Shown here: positions 32,348 through 38,009 of the stretch, in pieces
How the letters are laid out: each line of letters opens with the position of its first letter
How positions within the stretch are numbered: the first letter of the stretch is position 1
NCBI GenBank assembly: GCA_025936175.1
Contig: JAICTV010000024.1
Location: 1 to 38,009, forward strand
Length of the DNA: 38,009 nucleotides
From: Phycisphaerae bacterium
GTDB taxonomy: Bacteria > Planctomycetota > Phycisphaerae > Tepidisphaerales > Tepidisphaeraceae
Direction: 5' to 3'
Notes under the pieces: generated by a model
What the model was told of the DNA's origin: nothing
Databases searched by the model: none
The model's input: the letters and a program-made list of their open reading frames with translations, nothing else
Made by a program: the position numbers and the translations under genes

Positions 32348-33202
32348 CTATTCCTGCTTTTTCTTCGCCCCGCGATCGACGGGATAGAACTCGCCCTTGT
32401 ACTCGTGCTCCTCGCCGGGCCCCTGCGGGCCGGCGGATTCGAGCGGGCCGCCGTCGAGCTTGCGGACCTGACCTGATCCGTTCGCGCCGGCGCCGACGGT
32501 TTCGTCCTCCGGGATCGGCATCCCCGCGCGCTGGGCGGCAAGCTTTTTCTCCAGTTCGTCCTCCAACTCGTGCAGGTGCTGCATGTCGGCGGCGGTCGTT
32601 TCGGGCCGGGCGCCCGGTTTCTTCTGCTCCTCACCCTTGAAGCGCGACAAATCGTATTCGGGGCCCTTGTCTTCCTTCTTGAATCCGAGCCCCGCGCCGA
32701 CCATCAGGCTGACGATGCTCGGCCACACGCCGCCGATCAGCAGGATCGACGCGCCGGTCCACAGCGCGTAGATCGCCCAGGTCTGCTTGTACCAGGCGTA
32801 CTTCCAGCTCACGTCCGGCTCGTTCTGCTTGACGCTCTTCAGATACTCGATGACGTTCGGAAAGCTCTCCCCTTCGCCGCGCCATTGCCCGGCCTTGTAG
32901 GGAGACTCGGCGACGAACGCGACGGGGCGCAGGTCGACCACGCCGGGCGTCTTGGTGTTGCGCACCTGCTCGGCGACGATCTTGTACATCCCGCCCTGCA
33001 CCGGCGGCATGACGGTGACGTTGTCGAGGTGTCCCTGTTGCGGGAATTTCACCACGAGTCCGGCTTCGAAATCGCGCTGGCCGATGGTCGGGAGGTTCTC
33101 ATCCCACTCGACGCTGGACCAGACGTACGAAAGCGCCAGCCCCACGCCGATTGCGATCAGCACCCAGTGCCAGCGTTTGAGATCTTGTATGTGAAAGTCC
33201 AT
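32348..33202 (-). CDS. Two-TM protein with coiled-coil C-terminal tail, unknown function
   Basis: 284 residues. One TM helix near the N-terminus (WHWVLIAIGVGLALSYVW), about 100 residues predicted outside with VEWDENLPTIGQRDF and VTVMPPVQGG, a second hydrophobic stretch of one or two helices (WAIYALWTGASILLIGGVW), then a charged cytoplasmic tail (KKEDKGPEYDLSRFKG) with a short coiled coil (HLHELEDELEKKLAAQRAG). The N-TM/beta domain/C-TM topology recalls SURF1, but no SURF1 motif was recognised. I have seen EYDLSRF-type tails in planctomycete hypothetical proteins; no function can be given. Confidence 0.7.
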   Translation of the reverse strand: MDFHIQDLKRWHWVLIAIGVGLALSYVWSSVEWDENLPTIGQRDFEAGLVVKFPQQGHLDNVTVMPPVQGGMYKIVAEQVRNTKTPGVVDLRPVAFVAESPYKAGQWRGEGESFPNVIEYLKSVKQNEPDVSWKYAWYKQTWAIYALWTGASILLIGGVWPSIVSLMVGAGLGFKKEDKGPEYDLSRFKGEEQKKPGARPETTAADMQHLHELEDELEKKLAAQRAGMPIPEDETVGAGANGSGQVRKLDGGPLESAGPQGPGEEHEYKGEFYPVDRGAKKKQE

Positions 33203-33423
33203 CGGTAGCCCCGCGGAAATGCCTTAGTCAGTTTTAACCCAGAGTAGTTCGACGAATGGCACACTTTATTACGCGCAGCCGGGGCGCAAGTTGCCACCGG
33301 GCAATAAAGAAATGTCGCCGGGACCACCCAAGCGGACAGAAAAACGCCCCTTTCACTGCCGCATCTCCGCCCGATGTCATCCTGAGCGGGTGTCTGAGAA
33401 GCCGAAATGATGCGACGGCAGCG

Positions 33424-33514
33424 ACGTCATGCTGAGGTACTGGTTACTCGCGCAGCGGGCGATCCGAGCATCTGCCCGCCCGCACCCGGATGCTTCGGGG
33501 TCACCTCAGCATGA
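33424..33514. repeat. Palindromic repeat, family A
   Basis: GACGTCATGCTGAGGTAC begins the left arm and CACCTCAGCATGAC ends the right arm; the middle is divergent from other copies (GCATCTGCCC...GGATGCTTCGGGG). Confidence 0.75.
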
Positions 33515-33540
33515 CTACCCTCGCACGTCGCGCTTCTTTA

Positions 33541-33621
33541 GACACGCTCTGAGCGCTACTCCGGGAAGGATCTCGGACGCGACGGGTCAGCGAGATCCGT
33601 CGGAGTACCTCGGGATGACAT
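33541..33621. repeat. Palindromic repeat, family A
   Basis: Divergent left arm (CTGAGCGCTACTCCGG) and well-preserved right arm ending GTACCTCGGGATGACAT, next to the 3' end of the prepilin gene. Confidence 0.75.
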
Positions 33622-33639
33622 CTTTCGACCACCCTGCGG

Positions 33640-34434
33640 TCAACCACCTGCCGCTGTCACATCTCCCCAATCCACGCCCACATTCTGCGGGTCATAGGTC
33701 ATGTACGCCGGATCGAAGCGCTTGAACGGCGCGACGTGTCCGTCGCCGAAGAGGACATTGTTGCCCGCCGGGTGCGCGTTGAAGCCGTATTCTTCGCCGA
33801 AGAAAGAGAGGCACTTCCAGCGGACATCGTCCTTGTCACAGTCCTGCGTGCTGAACTTGGTCTGTGCCGCGCCCCAGGGCGGCGGGTAGAGGCGCTGGTG
33901 CGTACACTCGCCGCCGAGCACGAACTCGCTCGAACGCTTCACGTCCGTGACGAGCAGACACTCGTGCCCGCGCGCGGCGTTCCAGTGCGCGCCCATGAAA
34001 TAATTGAACTGCGTCTCCGGCGGGAACGACGGGCACCAGTAGATGCCTCCGGTCGGCTTGCCGAGGTATTGCTCCATGCGCTCGCACCACCCGAGCTGGT
34101 CGTCATCGTCCTCGCCGCTCCCCGGGTTGCCGTAGACCTCCCAGTTGTTGTACGGCGGATAGCGGCCCTGATTCGCGTTGGCGTACATCGTGAAGGCGTA
34201 GCCGACCTGTCGGAGCTTGGCCATGCACTGGAGCTGCTGCGCGTGCAGGCGGACGCGTGTAATGGTCGGCAGGAGGATGCCGAGCAGGATCGCGATGATG
34301 CCGAGGACGACCAGGAGCTCGATCAGGGAGAATGCGCGCGGAGGATGATGACGGACGCGATCACACAGCCCCGGCTTTAGCCGGGGGCATTCGCAAGTGC
34401 CCCCGGGCAAGCCCGGGGCTATGTGATCATGCAT
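33640..34434 (-). CDS. Type II secretion prepilin-like protein, H-x9-DG family
   Basis: 264 residues from the ATG at 34434, which overlaps the end of the upstream gene. The class III signal PPRA|FSLIELLVVLGIIAILLG has Glu at +5, with cleavage expected after Ala34. The C-terminal motif NAHPAGNNVLFGDGHV is His-x9-Asp-Gly, which defines the large planctomycete pseudopilin group. Typical mid-region features are CPSFPPETQFNYFMG and several Cys. The leader is unusually long and residues ~3-26 are encoded by a palindromic repeat (34359-34428). It is probably exported and assembled at the membrane by a type II/IV pilus-like system, whose genes are not in the window. Confidence 0.85.
   Translation of the reverse strand: MHDHIAPGLPGGTCECPRLKPGLCDRVRHHPPRAFSLIELLVVLGIIAILLGILLPTITRVRLHAQQLQCMAKLRQVGYAFTMYANANQGRYPPYNNWEVYGNPGSGEDDDDQLGWCERMEQYLGKPTGGIYWCPSFPPETQFNYFMGAHWNAARGHECLLVTDVKRSSEFVLGGECTHQRLYPPPWGAAQTKFSTQDCDKDDVRWKCLSFFGEEYGFNAHPAGNNVLFGDGHVAPFKRFDPAYMTYDPQNVGVDWGDVTAAGG
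34359..34428. repeat. Palindromic repeat, family E, inside the prepilin leader
   Basis: Left arm 34359-34389 and right arm 34398-34428 are 31-base inverted copies with about four mismatches (GATCACATAGCCCCGGG). It is open in the prepilin frame, encodes part of its leader, and its right end overlaps the stop of the upstream zinc-ribbon TPR gene. Confidence 0.85.
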
Positions 34435-35158
34435 GCTGCTGGCGCGCACGTGATTCGGCCTCCCGCACAAGTTGATCGGCGTCCGGATAACCGTTCGAGC
34501 GCGCGATCCGCGCGCTCGCGGCGGCCGCGTCGCAGTTCGGCGGCGACGCGGTCAGTAGCGCGACGCCGCGAAAATAGTGCGCCTCCGCCAGCGTCAAATT
34601 TCGCGCGATCGCCCGATCGAACCAGCCGATCGCCTCGCCGTGCTCATTTCGAGCCAGGTACACGCGCCCGAGCGTCACCATGCACTGCTCGCTGGCATCG
34701 AGCGCCTGCGGGAAATCCCGCGCGGCGGAGACCGCCTGATCGTACTCGCCGATCGAGGCATACATGGTCATCAACTCATTGAGCGTGACGGAATTCCCCG
34801 GGGAATTGCGCAGGCTGTTGTAGAGCGCGATCGCCCGCTGCATCTGCTGCTGATCGGCGGCGGCGACCTGCCGGCCGAGCTGTCTGGCTTCGATCGGGAA
34901 CTGCGCGCCGCACTGGGTGCACTGCGAGAAGCGCTTGGCGCTGCCGACGGGGAAGACGGGAATGAAAAAGACCGTGAACCAGGGGCGATACACCTTGCCG
35001 ACGATCTGCGCGCGTTGCCCGCAGCGCGGGCAGACGGCTTCAACGGGATCGACCGACGCGTCGTTGGAGGTGATCGCGCGCGTGCCGAAGAGCAGGATAA
35101 ACCCGTCAGGACGGTGGCGGGCGCGGCGGCAGGCTCGACCGGTCCGCTTGGTATGCAA
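34427..35158 (-). CDS. Zinc-ribbon plus TPR protein
   Basis: 243 residues from a TTG at 35158. I chose it because AAGGAG (35170-35165) lies six bases upstream; the longer open frame to 35986 crosses the divergent lipoprotein gene and has unlikely composition. CPRCG (43-46) and CTQCG (80-83) flank a membrane-like hydrophobic stretch (WFTVFFIPVFPVG), the pattern of the zinc-ribbon 15 family. TPR units follow (LNELMTMYASIGEYDQAVSA; MVTLGRVYLARNEHGEAIGW; EAHYFRGVALL). Function unknown; a membrane-associated scaffold is plausible. Its stop TGA overlaps the start of the prepilin gene (ATGCATGA), so they are likely coupled. Confidence 0.75.
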   Translation of the reverse strand: MHTKRTGRACRRARHRPDGFILLFGTRAITSNDASVDPVEAVCPRCGQRAQIVGKVYRPWFTVFFIPVFPVGSAKRFSQCTQCGAQFPIEARQLGRQVAAADQQQMQRAIALYNSLRNSPGNSVTLNELMTMYASIGEYDQAVSAARDFPQALDASEQCMVTLGRVYLARNEHGEAIGWFDRAIARNLTLAEAHYFRGVALLTASPPNCDAAAASARIARSNGYPDADQLVREAESRARQQHA

Positions 35159-35305
35159 TTCGCTCTCCTTCGCCCTGGCGTCCTCGCCTTTGTCGCGCAG
35201 CCTGGCAGCGGCGACGGTTGCGTCGTCCTTCGCGCACAGGGCGACGCAGGCGTCGCCCCTGCGACCGTCGCGAGCCGCGCTACACCCTAACCGAAGGAGT
35301 CTGTC

Positions 35306-35872
35306 ATGTGGAAAAAATCGATCTCGACGACGCTGACGGCGGCGCTGGTTTTGGGTCCCGCCATCGCCGGCTGCCAAAGCCTCCCGGGCAATTCCAAGGA
35401 GCAGGGTACGGTCATCGGCGCCGCCGGCGGCGCTGCCGCGGGCGCCGCCGTCACCAAGCACCACGTCACCGGCGCGCTGATCGGCGGTTTGCTGGGCGCC
35501 GGCGGCGGATATCTCATCGGCGCCAACGTGGACAAGCACAAGGGCGACGACAAGTCCAAGACCGCCGCCGCCGACGCCGCGCGCAAGGCCACCACCCGTC
35601 CCGCCACCGCCGCCGACGTGATGAACTCGAGCACCGCGGACCTGAACGACGACGGCTTCGTCACGCTGGATGAAGTGGTCGCGATGAAGGACGCCGGTGT
35701 CGGCGACAAGGAGATGATCAAGCGCCTGCAGGCGACGCAGCAGTACTTCCAGCTCACCGGCGACCAACAGAAGTATCTCCGCGATCACGGCGTCGATGAG
35801 AAGGTCGTCACCGCGATGAAGGACATGAGCCCGACGCGCGATGAAGCGCGTACCGCGAGCGGGAACGAATAA
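35306..35872 (+). CDS. Glycine-zipper lipoprotein with EF-hand-like loop
   Basis: 188 residues; AAGGAG precedes the ATG at 35306. The signal sequence ends in a lipobox (AIAGC), so Cys23 should be lipidated. Residues 33-74 are a Gly/Ala-rich zipper (GTVIGAAGGAAAGAAV and GALIGGLLGAGGGYLIGA), as in Omp-type glycine-zipper envelope proteins. DLNDDGFVTLDE (112-123) matches a canonical EF-hand loop with Asp, Asn, Asp and Glu at 1, 3, 5 and 12. The tail is charged and helical. It is probably in the outer membrane or periplasm; a calcium role is inferred from the loop. Confidence 0.85.
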   Translation: MWKKSISTTLTAALVLGPAIAGCQSLPGNSKEQGTVIGAAGGAAAGAAVTKHHVTGALIGGLLGAGGGYLIGANVDKHKGDDKSKTAAADAARKATTRPATAADVMNSSTADLNDDGFVTLDEVVAMKDAGVGDKEMIKRLQATQQYFQLTGDQQKYLRDHGVDEKVVTAMKDMSPTRDEARTASGNE

Positions 35873-35876
35873 AACA

Positions 35877-35951
35877 CGTGGATCGTAGATGGTGGATAGT
35901 GGATGGTCAGTCGCGTTTTTAGCATCTACTATCCACGATCTACTATCCACG
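35877..35951. repeat. Palindromic repeat, family F (GTGGATAGTAGAT arms)
   Basis: Left arm 35877-35905 and right arm 35923-35951 are 29-base inverted copies with about four mismatches, around a 17-base centre. It begins four bases after the lipoprotein stop. Confidence 0.85.
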
Positions 35952-35996
35952 CTTTTAGCGGGTGTCTGAACGCCAAACCGGTGCAATAATCATCGT

Positions 35997-36617
35997 ATGC
36001 GAGCATCCAGCCCGGTCCTCGTGCTGCTCCTCGTCAGCGCGGGCGGTTGCGCCAGCTACGAATACGACCTGACGCAGCCCGCCGACCTGCGCCGTCACGT
36101 CGCGACCAAGACCGACACCATCGTTCCCATCGACCCGCTCGAGTACCGCCTGCGCACGGTGGACAACCGCCTGGTCATGCGCATCTTCAACCCGACCGAT
36201 GACGCGATCCAACTGCTCGGCGAGCGCAGCACCGTGGTCGATCCTTCGGGACAGAGCCATCCGCTCCGCGCGCAGACGATGGCGCCGCACTCGTTCATCA
36301 AGCTGATCTTCCCGCCGATCAAGCCCTACGTGTACGACCCCGGCCCGACCTTCGGCTTCGGCGTCGGCACGCACATCGGCTCGGCGTACGGCCCGCGCTG
36401 CGCGCCGGGCTTCTACCCGTACTCTCCCTACTACTACTCCCGCTACCCGTCGTACGACTCGTTCTACTACGAGCCGCGCTATCTCTATGTCTCGGACGAT
36501 GTGGACAACCGCTACTGGAGTTGGGACGGCGAGAGCGACGCGCGGATGACGCTGGTGTTTCAGCGGGGCGACAAACAGTTCACGCACGAGCTGGGGTTTC
36601 ATCGGCGGAAGATGTGA
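35997..36617 (+). CDS. Lipoprotein, Tyr/Pro-rich, unknown function
   Basis: 206 residues. The signal sequence PVLVLLLVSAGGC ends in a lipobox; Cys18 should be lipidated. An N-terminal beta-rich part (LRTVDNRLVMRIFNPTDDAI) resembles an immunoglobulin-like domain. A Tyr/Pro-rich segment follows (FYPYSPYYYSRYPSYDSFYY), then a beta-rich end (MTLVFQRGDKQFTHELGFHR). No family is recognised. It follows the glycine-zipper lipoprotein and is separated from it only by a repeat. Confidence 0.78.
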   Translation: MRASSPVLVLLLVSAGGCASYEYDLTQPADLRRHVATKTDTIVPIDPLEYRLRTVDNRLVMRIFNPTDDAIQLLGERSTVVDPSGQSHPLRAQTMAPHSFIKLIFPPIKPYVYDPGPTFGFGVGTHIGSAYGPRCAPGFYPYSPYYYSRYPSYDSFYYEPRYLYVSDDVDNRYWSWDGESDARMTLVFQRGDKQFTHELGFHRRKM

Positions 36618-36701
36618 ATGTTGATTGTGGATTGTTGATGGTTGATTCTGGGTTGACGGGATCGCACCTTGATCAACAATCAACGCCCGACAATCAACAT
36701 T
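36617..36701. repeat. Palindromic repeat, family G (AATGTTGATTGT arms)
   Basis: Left arm 36617-36646 and right arm 36672-36701 are 30-base inverted copies with five or six mismatches. It starts at the lipoprotein stop and ends 12 bases before the ThuA start, immediately before its ribosome site AAAGGA. Confidence 0.8.
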
Positions 36702-36713
36702 CAAAGGAATTCG

Positions 36714-37445
36714 ATGATCCGCCTCACCGTCTGGAACGAATACCGTCACGAGAAGAAGAACCCGAAGATCGCCGAAATTTATCCCCAGGGGATGCACGGC
36801 GCGATCGCGTCGGCGCTGGCGAAGGACGCCGATCTGAAGATCCGCACCGCCACGCTCGATGAGCCCGAGCACGGGCTTACGCAGGAGGTCGTGGACGCCA
36901 CCGACGTCTTCATCTGGTGGGGCCACATGCACCACCAGGACGTGACCGACCCGATCATCGAGCGCGTGCACAAGCGGGTGGTCGTCGGCGGCGCGGGGAT
37001 CGTCGTCCTCCATTCCGGCCATTTCTCGCGCATCTTCAAGCGGCTGATGGGCACGACCTGCGACCTCAAATGGCGCGAGGCGAACGACCGCGAGATTCTA
37101 TGGGTGACGCGCCCCGGCCATCCGATCGTCGCCGGCCTGGACGATCACTTCGTCCTCGCGGCCGAGGAGATGTACGGCGAATACTTCGACGTCCCCGAAC
37201 CGGAGACGACGTTCCTCATCAGCAGCTTTACCGGCGGCGAAGTCTTCCGCAGCGGCTGCACCTGGCAGCGCGGCGCCGGCAAGGTCGTCTACTTCCGCCC
37301 GGGCCACGAGACGTATCCGACCTATCACGACAAGAACGTGCTCAAAGTGATCCACAACGCCGTCCGCTGGGCGGCGCCGAACGCCGGGCTGAAATCGCCG
37401 ACCTTCGGGAACCGCAAGGTCGGATGGATCGATCAGACGAAGTGA
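36714..37445 (+). CDS. ThuA-like (trehalose utilisation family) protein
   Basis: 243 residues from the ATG at 36714, with AAAGGA upstream; an ATG at 36669 lies inside the repeat and is rejected. The fold is the glutamine amidotransferase-like ThuA type: [78 protein letters not shown] and the end [19 protein letters not shown]. ThuA proteins take part in disaccharide and keto-sugar metabolism, and planctomycetes encode many. The exact substrate is unknown. Confidence 0.88.
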   Translation: MIRLTVWNEYRHEKKNPKIAEIYPQGMHGAIASALAKDADLKIRTATLDEPEHGLTQEVVDATDVFIWWGHMHHQDVTDPIIERVHKRVVVGGAGIVVLHSGHFSRIFKRLMGTTCDLKWREANDREILWVTRPGHPIVAGLDDHFVLAAEEMYGEYFDVPEPETTFLISSFTGGEVFRSGCTWQRGAGKVVYFRPGHETYPTYHDKNVLKVIHNAVRWAAPNAGLKSPTFGNRKVGWIDQTK

Positions 37446-37612
37446 TGTCGTGATCGTCTTGTGGTGTCGAGATTCATTGAGCTTCTGATTTGAAGACGCA
37501 GAACGAGAGAAGGAGGCGGAAGAGGCACCATCGCCCGGCACCATCGCCCTAAGTTTCCTCTCCCGCCGCCTTCTCTCGTGCTCTCATCCTCCACCCTCAC
37601 CTTCTTCCCCTT
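37446..37612. repeat. Gap with palindromic repeat, family H, and a tandem 13-mer in its loop
   Basis: Arms at 37503-37525 and 37557-37580 (ACGAGAGAAGGAGGCGG-type) are inverted copies. Its loop holds two perfect adjacent copies of GGCACCATCGCCC (37524-37536 and 37537-37549). No gene is seen in this stretch. Confidence 0.7.
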
Positions 37613-37774
37613 TCATGCCCCCCTCGATCGAAATGATCTGCCGGGGATCCGAAAGATTGCCGTGATAATCGATCCCACGCAGAGAATGAGCGCGAACACG
37701 ATCAGCACCCACAGGGCGATCGTATCGCCCCACGATATGCGCGGGTGCTTCAGCCGCATGAGCAGGCGTCGCAT
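37613..37774 (-). CDS. Short single-TM membrane protein (53 residues)
   Basis: From the ATG at 37774 the minus strand encodes a basic N-terminus (MRRLLMRLKHPRISWGD), one strong hydrophobic helix (TIALWVLIVFALILCVGSII) and a basic tail ending RSRGA. The stop is at 37613-37615. The clean helix with positive flanks on both sides makes chance unlikely. No family is recognised and the ribosome site is weak. Confidence 0.55.
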   Translation of the reverse strand: MRRLLMRLKHPRISWGDTIALWVLIVFALILCVGSIITAIFRIPGRSFRSRGA

Positions 37775-37829
37775 CGCGAGCAGGCCACACGACTACAACC
37801 AACTGAATCACTGCGGGGGGCATGAATGG

Positions 37830-37895
37830 GGGAAGTGGAAGAGGAGAGTGGAGAGAAGGAGCGCGAGGAGGAGAGGCGAGAGGAGAAAACCTTGG
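37830..37895. repeat. Purine-rich low-complexity stretch
   Basis: A long run of GAGGAG, GAGAGAAGGAG and similar units on the plus strand resembles the arms of the family H palindrome (37503-37580) and may be a degenerate relative. It lies between the short membrane gene and the partial gene. Confidence 0.4.
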
Positions 37896-37913
37896 GGCCT
37901 GATGGAATGGCGT

Positions 37914-38009
37914 TCACTTAGCGCCTCCTTTGGTCGTAAGCCGCAGCCGGGCGCGGAGTTGGTGACGCGGGCGTTTCATCCGCGGGAATGAGACGTAGTC
38001 CTTCACGCA
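37914..38009 (-). CDS. Possible C-terminal end of a gene entering from the right
   Basis: Read on the minus strand from the window edge, the frame gives VKDYVSFPRMKRPRHQLRA and ends LTTKGGAK before a TGA at 37914-37916. Only 31 residues are visible, so neither the family nor the coding status can be settled. A plus-strand frame here (from 37902) is equally open. Confidence 0.25.
   Translation of the reverse strand, partial: CVKDYVSFPRMKRPRHQLRARLRLTTKGGAK

Larger units (their letters stand above)
33203..33639. other. 437-bp gene-free region holding repeats
   Basis: No gene is supported here. It holds a half copy of family A (33373-33390), two full copies (33424-33514 and 33541-33621) and, nearest 33202, the presumed upstream region of the two-TM gene, where I could not identify a convincing promoter. 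Confidence 0.6.

Noticed and set aside
35159..35986. N-terminal extension of the zinc-ribbon TPR gene up to 35986
   Set aside because: It lies opposite the lipoprotein gene, has Gly/Arg/Val-rich low-complexity sequence, and a good AAGGAG site supports the TTG at 35158.
37902..37991. Plus-strand end of an open frame at the right edge
   Set aside because: Most of its upstream part runs through the purine-rich repeat; no family pattern is seen.

Overview
The window looks like chromosomal DNA from a high-GC planctomycete, most likely class Phycisphaerae. This is an inference from gene content: a TPR plus GT9-type glycosyltransferase, an H-x9-DG type II secretion prepilin, an animal/fungal-type (GT3) glycogen synthase, several zinc-ribbon plus membrane or TPR proteins, and intergenic spaces filled with many kinds of long palindromic repeats. 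I saw no rRNA, tRNA, CRISPR array, insertion sequence or phage gene.

Layout. 1-1593 (-): a TPR/glycosyltransferase running off the left edge. 1684-6426 (+): a compact operon with a small protein that looks like a beta-grasp (ubiquitin/MoaD-like) fold ending in Gly-Gly, a possible 33-residue coupling ORF, a DUF4132 protein and a Sel1-repeat protein. About 6990-7373: a gene-free stretch with DnaA boxes, probably oriC, directly before dnaN (+) and a DUF721/DciA gene (+). 9130-12962: a PagL-like outer-membrane enzyme (-), asnB (+) and a polyprenyl-phosphate-type GT2 (+). 13068-18941 (-): a lipoprotein, gyrA, two paralogous zinc-ribbon membrane proteins and a PrsW-type protease that also starts with a zinc ribbon. 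19141-21375 (+): glycogen synthase. 21747-26807 (-): a 1686-residue superfamily 1 helicase with about 840 residues between motifs I and II, followed by a clear terminator. 27012-32216: PilZ (-), gatB (+), a small membrane protein (+), DUF971 (+), radA (-) and murQ (+). 32348-37445: a two-TM protein (-), prepilin (-) and zinc-ribbon TPR protein (-), then two lipoproteins and a ThuA-like protein (+). The right end holds a 53-residue membrane protein and a doubtful partial gene.

How it fits together. Replication genes (oriC, dnaN, dciA, gyrA) cluster in the left half without dnaA, recF or gyrB. The other genes are housekeeping (gatB, radA, murQ, asnB), envelope (PagL, lipoproteins, GT2, prepilin), storage polysaccharide, and proteins of unknown role.

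The two strongest leads are (1) the Gly-Gly-ended small protein translated with DUF4132, and (2) at least eight unrelated palindromic repeat families, some of which lie in frame inside genes (DUF4132, RadA, the prepilin leader) or supply the stop codons of two convergent genes.
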